Origin: Armatimonadota bacterium
GTDB taxonomy: Bacteria > Armatimonadota > Zipacnadia > Zipacnadales > FEN-943
Assembly (NCBI GenBank): GCA_026419655.1
Contig: JANZZA010000747.1
Location: 1 to 8,675, forward strand
Length of the DNA stretch: 8,675 nt
Direction: 5' to 3'
The notes below the pieces were generated by a model. It was not told the origin of the DNA. It saw nothing but the letters and a program-made list of their open reading frames with translations, and searched no databases. Shown one piece after another: positions 1 through 4,951 of the stretch (its first letter is position 1; each line of letters begins with the position of its first letter). The translations under genes were made by a program, and so were the position numbers.

Positions 1-166
1 AAGAGACAGGGGCGATGCGTACAACCTCTTCAGGCGGAGCATCGGGCGGCAGGTGCTCGGGCAAACCAAAAATCTCCACTGCCCCACAGCCGTGGCGCGC
101 TGCCAGGGCAATGCTTTCGTCTAAACTACGTCCTGCGGTCACCTTGGTGCAGAGTGAAAGTACCAT
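1..166 (-). CDS. Sugar phosphate isomerase/epimerase-like TIM-barrel protein, N-terminal fragment (cut by window edge)
   Basis: Reading the minus strand from an ATG at 166 gives 55 residues to the window edge with no stop. It opens MVLSLCTKVTAGRSLDESIA and continues through LAARHGCGAVEIFG. A short hydrophobic first strand, a helix with 'SLDESIALAARHG', then 'GAVEIFG' is the first beta-alpha-beta unit of the xylose-isomerase-like TIM-barrel superfamily (sugar phosphate isomerases/epimerases, AP-endonuclease-2 fold). Members isomerise or epimerise sugars, inositols or keto-sugars, usually with a divalent metal. The metal ligands lie further on, outside the window, so no substrate can be named. 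The frame is also open upstream: ATGs at 226 and 250 would add 20 or 28 residues. I prefer 166 because family members normally begin right at the first strand, although the ribosome site there is weak (GGGACGG). It is divergent from the SGNH gene at 337. Confidence 0.72.
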   Translation of the reverse strand, partial: MVLSLCTKVTAGRSLDESIALAARHGCGAVEIFGLPEHLPPDAPPEEVVRIAPVS

Positions 167-336
167 CTCATCCGTCCCAGCCGTCACTGCGCAAGCGTGT
201 ACAGATTTCCCTGGAGCATGGGACATACCTTCTTGCTGCGCATGACGCATCCACAAGGGGCCTGCCAAGAGGACATGAGCGCCCACAGGAGAAAACTGGC
301 ACCGTTCAGCCCACCCGATAAGGAGCGACTCGCCTC
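167..336. other. Divergent intergenic region between the TIM-barrel gene and the SGNH hydrolase gene
   Basis: About 170 bases separate the two divergent starts, so both promoters should lie here. I see no convincing -35/-10 pair on either strand. Part of it would be coding if the minus-strand gene used the ATG at 226 or 250. The only clear signal is the ribosome site at 319-325 for the plus-strand gene. Confidence 0.4.
319..325 (+). promoter_or_regulatory. Ribosome binding site that fixes the GTG start of the SGNH gene
   Basis: TAAGGAG matches the anti-Shine-Dalgarno complement over seven bases and lies 11 bases before the GTG at 337. That GTG begins exactly at the first strand of the SGNH fold (MKTIVCIGDS), so ribosome site and protein alignment agree. 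Confidence 0.7.
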
Positions 337-972
337 GTGAAGACCATCGTCTGCATCGGCGACTCTATAACGCAATCCTTTAGGGACACGGACATTGAGC
401 ACCTGAGCTATCCGGCACGCCTGCAAAATCTTTTGGCACAGCGTGGTCTGGACGTCCGGGTGGTCAACCGTGGCATTGGTGGCGAGTGTGCGGACAGTGG
501 CGCTCGCCGCTTTGCCAGTCACGTCCTCTCCCATAACCCCGCAGCAGTCACCATTATGTACGGTGCTAACGACCAGTTTTTCCAGCCCGAGGAAGGGCGC
601 TGCCGAAACCCGATAGACGACTACGAAGCCAGCCTGCGCTCGATGGTTAACCAGGCCGCACAGATAGGCGCCAAAGCTGTCCTGATGACCCCACCACCCT
701 TCACCCGGGCGTTCCTGCAGCACCTGACGGAAGACCGCGTTTACTCCATTTTCGGGGCCTCAGTGCTCCTTGGGCAGTATGCCGATCGGGTGAGAGTAGT
801 TGCACGCGACATGGCTGTGCCCGTCGTTGACATGTACGCCAGTTTCATCCGGCTTTCGCTTGACGGCGCGGACATGGATGCCCTCATGCCGGACGGAGTC
901 CACCCAGCGCCAGAGGCGCACAAGTATATGGCGGAATGGATGGTGGACACGGTGGCAGAAGTTCTGGCCTGA
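337..972 (+). CDS. SGNH/GDSL-type hydrolase (lipase/esterase family), complete
   Basis: This 211-residue protein carries all four SGNH blocks. Block I is GDSI (residues 8-11, Ser10 the nucleophile). Block II is NRGIGG (44-49), with an oxyanion-hole glycine. Block III is GAND (76-79, Asn78 in the oxyanion hole). Block V is DGVHP (186-190, catalytic Asp186 and His189). The family hydrolyses ester bonds: acyl groups on lipids or thioesters, or acetyl groups on polysaccharides. No signal peptide is visible, so it is probably cytoplasmic. The length is normal for a single-domain member. With an Asp-box protein and a TIM-barrel sugar enzyme nearby, removal of acetyl groups from carbohydrate is a reasonable guess, but the sequence does not fix the substrate. 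It starts at GTG after TAAGGAG. No intrinsic terminator follows directly. Confidence 0.93.
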   Translation: MKTIVCIGDSITQSFRDTDIEHLSYPARLQNLLAQRGLDVRVVNRGIGGECADSGARRFASHVLSHNPAAVTIMYGANDQFFQPEEGRCRNPIDDYEASLRSMVNQAAQIGAKAVLMTPPPFTRAFLQHLTEDRVYSIFGASVLLGQYADRVRVVARDMAVPVVDMYASFIRLSLDGADMDALMPDGVHPAPEAHKYMAEWMVDTVAEVLA

Positions 973-1506
973 CTCCGCCCAAGTACCCACAGGGATGGAG
1001 CCGCCGACAGGGTCCCGGCGACATCTCTTCCGGGGTGACTGTGGCTCAACATGCCTTCGAGCGTACTGACCTGCCCAGCAAGTACAGCCCAGCAACCGCA
1101 AAGGCACCACTTTCTGCGCCGGCCAGCCCGAAAGAGTGACTACTGGAAGCCCCACATCAGCCTGCGTCGCAAGCTAGGATTGGGCCAGTGCTGGCTGAGC
1201 AATGTCGTACAAATTCCAAACGAGGACTCGACTGCGCCGGGTTTTTCGGAGTCCCAAAATGGCCATTTAGCAACAGTCCTGGGAGAGAAACTCCTTCACA
1301 GGGGTTGCTCAATGGGTGACTAGTGCCCCCCTTCGCGCCTGTAAGAAGTGAATGATAGTAAACGGCTAAGCGCACACCCCTGAACATTCTCTGCAGGTCA
1401 GCTAGGCCCACATGAGCTTTTAAAGCAATCGCCCCAAAACTTCTGCTTGAACTTTTTCGTTCTCATACCACCACGCACACTTTATCAGGAGGCCTGTTAG
1501 CAGTGT
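973..1506. other. Long gap between convergent genes, no supported gene
   Basis: The 534 bases lie between the 3' ends of the SGNH gene (+) and the Asp-box gene (-). Short open frames on both strands, for example 1051-1323 (+) and 1157-1411 (-), show no domain, no good ribosome site and no coding character I trust. The region holds three consecutive hairpins between about 1183 and 1309, then a more AT-rich stretch (about 1330-1500). No T-rich terminator serves either gene, and I find no tRNA, transposase or terminal inverted repeat. It could hold decayed genes, a repeat element or a structured RNA. Confidence 0.5.
1224..1309. repeat. Two neighbouring inverted repeats (candidate RNA hairpins)
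   Basis: Hairpin 1 pairs GGACTC (1224-1229) with GAGTCC (1249-1254). Hairpin 2 is nested: AGCAAC (1269-1274) with GTTGCT (1304-1309), CCTG (1278-1281) with CAGG (1299-1302), and GGAG (1282-1285) with CTCC (1291-1294), closing on an AGAAA loop. Just upstream, GCCAG and CTGGC are separated by only two bases (about 1190-1201). The pairings are seen directly. Transcription and strand are unknown, and no T tract follows, so these are not ordinary intrinsic terminators. Confidence 0.4.
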
Positions 1507-2472
1507 CTATACACGCGGCCTGGCATTGGCCAGGAACCATTCCTCGTCGAAAATGACGTGGGCAATGGCCTTCCGCCGCCACGTATACGAGACATGTAGG
1601 AGCCCGTCCCGCGTCCAGATTATTGAGGGGTAGGAAAACTCCGCATCATCGGTTTCTAAATCCACCTTTAGCGGCCACGTCTCGCCTTCGTCCTCGGAGA
1701 GGGCAATGCTAAGAGGACTTCGGCGCGTGGGCGAGTCGTTGAAGGCCAGCAGCAGCCGGCCACCTTCCACAGCCACCACGTCGCAGCCAGCATTGGGGTT
1801 CGGCAAAACGGTAGACTCAGCCGCGCTCCAGGTCTCGCCACGGTCGGTCGAACGCGAACGCTGGACCAGGCGAGGTTCGTCATTGCGCATGAGAGCCACC
1901 AGGGAGCCGTCACTTTTCTGGAAAAGCGTGGGCTGGATGTGGCCGCCAGGACCTGGGATTTTGGACGACCTCCACCACGTCGCTCCCCCGTCGTCGCTGA
2001 TGCACACAAAAGACCCGCCCTCGCGGTCATCGTACATAGGCAGAATTGTTCGGCCGTCCGGCAGGTATAGGGGCTTGTTGCGTACCATCGTACCGAGAGG
2101 TTCCCCCATCACCACCGGCTGGCTCCACGTCTCACCTTCGTCGGCACTGGTCATGTGTTTGAGCTCAGCCGTGTCCCAACCTTCTCCCACGACCGTAACG
2201 AAGAAAAGGTGCAGCAGGCCATCTGGGGGCACAAAAGCCACAGCATTTCCTTCCGGCTTGCCAGGCGTGTCCCAAAGTACTCGCGGCGGCGTCCATTGGC
2301 CGTCCCGCCACGACCACCACGCTCCCAGCAGCGCCACGTCTGGCTGCTTCTCGCGACTGCCAGCGTACCACACACAAAACAGGTTCCCGCTCGGCAGCTC
2401 ACAAAGAACGCTGCAATGACATTCAGGCCGATGGGCATCAGTCTCGTAGGCAAAATCTTTGCGGAAGTACAT
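1507..2472 (-). CDS. BNR/Asp-box sialidase-fold protein (exo-alpha-sialidase-like glycosidase)
   Basis: From the ATG at 2472 the protein has 321 residues and four Asp boxes of form S-x-D-x-G-x-T-W: SADEGETW (109-116), SDDGGATW (159-166), STDRGETW (208-215) and SEDEGETW (259-266). These mark the turns of a beta-propeller in the BNR_2/sialidase superfamily. Further family features are an N-terminal E-T-x-x-H-R-P-E-C-H stretch (10-19) followed by a strand and W-Y-A-G-S-R-E (35-41), RNKP (131-134), GHIQP (177-181) and YPSIIWTRDGLLHVSYTWRR (281-300). The fold includes sialidases, rhamnosidases and other exo-glycosidases, so the sugar is undetermined. No signal peptide is seen with this start, suggesting a cytoplasmic enzyme. 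The open frame extends 67 codons further, to 2673, but that part is low-complexity, matches nothing and runs into intergenic repeats. ATG 2472 has GGGGTG six bases upstream and begins where homologues begin. Confidence 0.85.
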   Translation of the reverse strand: MYFRKDFAYETDAHRPECHCSVLCELPSGNLFCVWYAGSREKQPDVALLGAWWSWRDGQWTPPRVLWDTPGKPEGNAVAFVPPDGLLHLFFVTVVGEGWDTAELKHMTSADEGETWSQPVVMGEPLGTMVRNKPLYLPDGRTILPMYDDREGGSFVCISDDGGATWWRSSKIPGPGGHIQPTLFQKSDGSLVALMRNDEPRLVQRSRSTDRGETWSAAESTVLPNPNAGCDVVAVEGGRLLLAFNDSPTRRSPLSIALSEDEGETWPLKVDLETDDAEFSYPSIIWTRDGLLHVSYTWRRKAIAHVIFDEEWFLANARPRV

Positions 2473-2570
2473 TGGCCACACCCCAGGCCAGAGAGTCGAC
2501 GCAAGCGGCAACTCTCCTATATTATTCCCACGAAGTTTTTGTTCGTCGGCAGCGGCACCTCCCCTTGCAG

Positions 2571-2683
2571 CCGGGGACGGAAGGGTGACCGACGCAGCGA
2601 TGCAGGTAAGCCGGTAGGATGTCCTTTTCTGGAATCGGGGACCAAAGAATGACCGAGGCAGAGATACAGGCAAGCCCGTAGGA
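2571..2683. repeat. Diverged tandem direct repeat, 64-bp period
   Basis: Bases 2571-2619 and 2635-2683 align without gaps at an offset of 64, with 39 of 49 positions identical by hand count. Shared segments include TGACCGA and GTAGGA. The period is not a multiple of three, so it does not preserve a reading frame. The second half of the first unit can fold: GATgTCC (2618-2624) against GGAATC (2631-2636). The second unit has CCCG and CGGG arms (about 2674-2700). The repeats lie 100-210 bases upstream of the bioY start. Confidence 0.6.
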
Positions 2684-2698
2684 CTCCCTTCTGCAGGC

Positions 2699-2787
2699 GG
2701 GCAATGAAGGTTTGCGTGCGGGCGGCAAGCAATACAAGCATGGTTTGGGGCTCAGACCGCAAGGCAAGAGGTGTGGGCAATGAAGGT
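2699..2787 (+). repeat. Duplicated 13-mer spanning the bioY start codon
   Basis: GGGCAATGAAGGT occurs at 2699-2711 and again at 2775-2787. The second copy contains the bioY ATG (2780-2782). Only the second is preceded by a good ribosome site and followed by bioY coding sequence. The first opens a different frame that runs through bioY without recognisable protein. It looks like a decayed partial duplication of the gene start. Confidence 0.5.
2767..2773 (+). promoter_or_regulatory. Ribosome binding site for bioY
   Basis: AGAGGTG lies six bases before the ATG at 2780 (eight from its central GG), so it supports that ATG. The GTG at 2771 overlaps this site and would add only three residues. Confidence 0.6.
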
Positions 2788-3334
2788 GGTTGCACAGACA
2801 GAGGCCGTGGCAAGGACCCGGGAAGTAGCGCTGATACTTGCACAAGCGGTTGGAGTGGCTCTGGCGATGACTGTGGCAGCCAAGCTGCGGTTCCATCTGC
2901 CGTGGTCTCCAGTGCCAGTGACATTGCAGACTCTTGTCGTATTTGTGGCTGGCGCAACGCTTGGGCTGGGCGCTGGGGCTGGAGGCGTGGCCCTGTATGC
3001 CGCAGCAGCAAGTGCTGGGCTGCCCGTGCTTGCAGGGCCTACCATTCTCGGACCGACGGGCGGCTACGTTCTTGGGTTCGTTGCTGCGGCTGCCCTTATT
3101 TCAACCCAGGCAGGACGCAACCATCCCTGGCGAGTGCTAGCGGCAATGGTAGCAGCAGAAGCCTTAGTGTTGGGCTGCGGCGTTGCGTGGCTGGCGGCTT
3201 GGATGAGCGTACCAGCCGGAGCTGCTTTGAAACTGGGTGTGCTGCCCTTCCTGATTGGGGACGGCCTGAAACTTGGCGCTGCGTGGGTTCTGGCGACAGG
3301 ATTAAACTCTCGCCTCCCTGCGAGTCGGCGGTGA
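2780..3334 (+). CDS. bioY: Biotin transporter BioY (ECF-type substrate-binding S component)
   Basis: The 184-residue, strongly hydrophobic protein has the BioY signatures in order: PVPVTLQTLVVFVAGATLG (44-62), GPTGGYVLGF (91-100) and GVLPFLIGDGLKLG (153-166). About six membrane segments cover residues 16-172. The length is typical of the family. BioY binds biotin in the cytoplasmic membrane. In most bacteria it works with the shared ECF energising module (EcfT plus two EcfA ATPases), and solitary BioY proteins with some transport ability are known. No ecfA, ecfT, bioM or bioN gene is adjacent here, so any module lies elsewhere. The start is ATG 2780, after AGAGGTG. The gene appears monocistronic: the next gene on the strand begins 552 bases later, and hairpins lie at and after its stop. 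Confidence 0.95.
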   Translation: MKVVAQTEAVARTREVALILAQAVGVALAMTVAAKLRFHLPWSPVPVTLQTLVVFVAGATLGLGAGAGGVALYAAAASAGLPVLAGPTILGPTGGYVLGFVAAAALISTQAGRNHPWRVLAAMVAAEALVLGCGVAWLAAWMSVPAGAALKLGVLPFLIGDGLKLGAAWVLATGLNSRLPASRR

Positions 3335-3350
3335 TCAGGCCGGCGACTCG
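3321..3350 (+). terminator. Stem-loop across the bioY stop codon
   Basis: CGAGTCG (3321-3327) pairs with CGACTCG (3344-3350). After a G-G mismatch the stem continues with CGG (3329-3331) against CCG (3340-3342). The TGA stop (3332-3334) lies inside. No T run follows, so it is not a standard intrinsic terminator. It may instead protect the 3' end or slow the ribosome at the stop. Confidence 0.4.
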
Positions 3351-3370
3351 TGAAGCGGCGCTGAGGCAAA

Positions 3371-3439
3371 TCACATGCGCATCACAGGGGCACCTCTACG
3401 CCATCCGGAAGACGACCTTCACTGATCCGCCGCATGTGA
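3371..3439. repeat. Perfect 9-bp inverted repeat enclosing 51 bases
   Basis: TCACATGCG (3371-3379) and CGCATGTGA (3431-3439) are exact reverse complements. The enclosed segment contains a small possible stem, GAAG against CTTC within GAAGACGACCTTC (near 3398-3410). With the terminator-like hairpin 60 bases further on, this could be part of a small structured RNA or a structured 3' region of bioY. A chance pair is also possible. Confidence 0.35.
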
Positions 3440-3497
3440 GAGCGACGAGGTCAGCTCCATGGCATCAGCGGGGGCCACGCTCGCCGAGGCATCGCAC

Positions 3498-3521
3498 AGG
3501 CGACTCACGAAGCGCCTTTTT
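3498..3521 (+). terminator. Candidate rho-independent terminator downstream of bioY
   Basis: AGGCG (3498-3502) pairs with CGCCT (3513-3517). Two more pairs (CT/AG) follow past a bulge, and the stem runs into TTTTT (3517-3521). The stem is short but GC-rich with a five-T tail, correctly oriented for plus-strand transcripts. It lies about 165 bases beyond the bioY stop, so it could end the bioY message or a separate small RNA. Confidence 0.5.
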
Positions 3522-3716
3522 GCAGCCGTTACTGCCTGAGCTAGCCCCGCTCGAACGTTGCGACTGCCGCCTCCACTGGAATACGAGGACAGAGAAAGAG
3601 CGCCCGAAATGAAACGGGGCCGTGGCAGGCGGGCAGGCTACCTGGCTGGTGAACCCGATTAGAACGGGGCGAGTCAAAAAGTCTCAGATGATGACCGCAA
3701 AACTTTGCTGTAGCAG

Positions 3717-3803
3717 GTGAGCCGCGCCTCTTCAGCACAACTGTCAGCCAGCACCCTGACAGTTTCGCCAACGCCGGGCGAGCCGCGCCTGTGCAGTGCA
3801 ACT
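3717..3803. repeat. 61-bp-spaced direct repeat upstream of the Lpt operon
   Basis: Bases 3717-3742 and 3778-3803 match at 21 of 26 positions with no gaps, including an exact GAGCCGCGCCT core (3719-3729 and 3780-3790). The second copy ends 83 bases before the permease ATG. Paired sites of this kind can be operators or remnants of a small duplication, and the sequence does not decide between them. Confidence 0.45.
3739..3764. repeat. Perfect 9-bp stem with 8-base loop in the Lpt leader region
   Basis: AACTGTCAG (3739-3747) pairs exactly with CTGACAGTT (3756-3764). One more T follows and then C, so the T tract is too short for a confident terminator. The hairpin lies between the two direct-repeat copies, 122 bases before the permease start. 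It could be a terminator of upstream transcription, an attenuator or an operator palindrome. Confidence 0.5.
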
Positions 3804-3871
3804 TGCGAGGACAATTCGTGCAGCAGACGGATTGGCACGTGCGTCGGGGCAGGTCTTGAAACAACGACTTC

Positions 3872-3878
3872 AGGGAAG
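3872..3878 (+). promoter_or_regulatory. Ribosome binding site of the LptF/LptG-like gene
   Basis: AGGGAAG lies eight bases before the ATG at 3887 and supports that start. A TAG at 3884-3886 sits in frame immediately before the ATG, so the frame cannot extend upstream. Confidence 0.65.
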
Positions 3879-3886
3879 CTGTGTAG

Positions 3887-4951
3887 ATGAAGCTTCTCGA
3901 CCGGTACTTGCTACGCGAGATGCTGCCGGGCTTCTTGGGTGCGGCACTTACCTTCATTGTGCTGCTGGTCGGCCACATGCTTTACATGGTGGTGGAAGTT
4001 GTGGTCGAGCGTGGCGTGCCGCTGCCCAGCGTGATGCGGTTTCTGGCGCTCAAGGTGCCGGGGGCCGCAGTGATGGCGCTGCCTGTCTCGGCGCTATTGG
4101 GGTCGGCGCTGGCGTACAACCGGCTGGCGACAGACGGAGAGATAGCGCCGTTGAGAGTGGCCGGAGCCAGTCTATGGCGTCTCCTCGTGCCAGCGGCTGT
4201 CCTGGGTCTCGTGGCAGCGGTTGTGGTCTTCGTACTCAACGAGAATATCGCGCCGCGTTGTGAAGAAGCTTCGCGCCGCCTTCTGGTCGAGGCAGTATCC
4301 CGCCGGCACACCCTAGCATTCATGCCGCAACGCTTCCTGGAGCTTTCCGCGACGGCCTTCGCTTACCCCGAAGACGTGGATGACCGCACCGACAGGCTTC
4401 TGAAGGTGAAGTTGTTCTTGGTGCAAGGAACAAACCCGCCGGTTCTTATAGAGGCCCCTGAGGCAGTTTTTGCCAGCAGCGAATTAGTGGCCCGGCGCCC
4501 GCGGTCTTATGCCCCGGGTTGGAATGGCGAACTAGCCTGGGGCACGCTGTCCCAGTTACGTGTACCGTTGACGGCGGAGGCGCTTTATCTGCCGGGCGAG
4601 GCGAGCCGCTTGCGGGCGGCAAGTCTTCAGGACCTTTACCACGTCTGGCGACAGCGCGCCCTGCCAGGCGAGGCTCGTCGGGCGGCCCTCGAGATTCACT
4701 CCCGGCTGGCAGTAAGTGCAGCCGCGATAGTTTTTGCTCTTTTTGCGGCGCCCCTTACTCTCGCGGTGGGCCGGGGGCGCACGCTCTCCGGCGTCGCGCT
4801 GAGCCTGGTGGTCGTTTTCATCTACTATTTGGCGATGCTTTGGGCACGGCTGTTGGGAGAGCGTGGTGTTCTTCCACCCTCGCTCTCCGCTTGGGGCGAG
4901 AATCTATTATTGCTGGCGCTGACGCTATGGCTCACTTGGCGGTCACGATAG
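3887..4951 (+). CDS. lptF/lptG: LptF/LptG-family permease (YjgP/YjgQ) of the lipopolysaccharide export ABC transporter
   Basis: The 354-residue protein has the LptF/G plan: an amphipathic start (MKLLDRYLLREM), three membrane segments (about 12-36, 56-78, 98-118), a periplasmic domain (about 119-270, the beta-jellyroll region), and three more membrane segments (about 272-293, 300-322, 337-351). The cytoplasmic coupling motif reads GEIAPLRVAGAS (84-95), equivalent to the family's E-x-x-A-x-R-x-A-G-x-S. HSRLAVSAAAIVFALFAAPL (271-290) is the usual fourth segment. In the Lpt system this permease, driven by the LptB ATPase, extracts lipopolysaccharide from the inner membrane and passes it to the periplasmic bridge. 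Only one permease gene is present, so I cannot say whether it is LptF or LptG; the partner, or a second copy for a homodimer, must come from elsewhere. Its last 25 bases overlap the LptD-like gene, which implies co-translation. Confidence 0.93.
   Translation: MKLLDRYLLREMLPGFLGAALTFIVLLVGHMLYMVVEVVVERGVPLPSVMRFLALKVPGAAVMALPVSALLGSALAYNRLATDGEIAPLRVAGASLWRLLVPAAVLGLVAAVVVFVLNENIAPRCEEASRRLLVEAVSRRHTLAFMPQRFLELSATAFAYPEDVDDRTDRLLKVKLFLVQGTNPPVLIEAPEAVFASSELVARRPRSYAPGWNGELAWGTLSQLRVPLTAEALYLPGEASRLRAASLQDLYHVWRQRALPGEARRAALEIHSRLAVSAAAIVFALFAAPLTLAVGRGRTLSGVALSLVVVFIYYLAMLWARLLGERGVLPPSLSAWGENLLLLALTLWLTWRSR

Larger units (their letters stand above)
2473..2779. other. Divergent intergenic region upstream of bioY and the Asp-box gene
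   Basis: These 307 bases hold the promoters of two divergent genes. On the minus strand an AT-rich patch reading AATAATATAGGAGAG (about 2526-2512) could contain a -10 for the Asp-box gene. It also looks like a ribosome site, but no start codon is properly spaced and in frame with it. The rest is taken up by a diverged direct repeat (2571-2683) and a duplicated copy of the bioY start context. I see no BirA/BioR/BioQ-type biotin operator palindrome and no riboswitch that I recognise. Confidence 0.45.
3335..3886. other. Long intergenic gap between bioY and the Lpt genes, no supported gene
   Basis: Open frames crossing these 552 bases, such as 3541-3978 (-), are out-of-frame shadows without domains. 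What can be seen is a 9-bp inverted repeat (3371-3439), a terminator-like hairpin (3498-3521), a near-duplicate of that hairpin's left side at 3342-3357 (14 of 16 bases match 3499-3514), a 61-bp-spaced direct repeat (3717-3803), a perfect 9-bp stem (3739-3764) and the lptF ribosome site. The Lpt promoter should lie in the second half, but I cannot pick out a convincing -35/-10 pair. There is no tRNA, SRP RNA core, tmRNA or RNase P signature. Confidence 0.5.

Noticed and set aside
184..723. 179-residue minus-strand frame opposite the SGNH gene
   Set aside because: Antisense to a gene with all SGNH catalytic blocks, and in a different frame from the TIM-barrel fragment that follows.
1157..1411. 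84-residue minus-strand frame in the convergent gap
   Set aside because: No domain, no clear ribosome site, and it runs through the hairpins. It is better explained as non-coding or decayed sequence.
2571..2700. Possible CRISPR repeats
   Set aside because: Only two diverged 49-base blocks (about 80% identical) separated by 15 bases, with no further units, no unique regular spacers and no cas genes.
2520..2780. Possible riboswitch in front of bioY
   Set aside because: I could not match the sequence to the cores of the cobalamin, TPP, SAM, glycine, fluoride or c-di-GMP classes. It is reported only as a repeat region.
3385..3415. CCGGAAG resembling the SRP RNA apical loop
   Set aside because: The rest of the SRP core (GGTC before it, GGAAGCAGC after it) is absent and the surroundings do not form the expected long hairpin.
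2704..3612. 302-residue plus-strand frame across bioY
   Set aside because: It overlaps bioY in another frame, is rich in Arg, Cys, Ser and Gly, and has no domain. BioY motifs are unambiguous in the other frame.
3796..4263. 155-residue plus-strand frame overlapping the permease start
   Set aside because: Ala/Arg/Gly-rich out-of-frame reading of the LptF/G-like gene, which has its own ribosome site and membrane pattern.
4519..4926. N-terminal extension of the LptD-like protein by 136 residues
   Set aside because: This part is the permease gene read in another frame. ATG 4927 gives a clear signal peptide with an AVA cleavage site.
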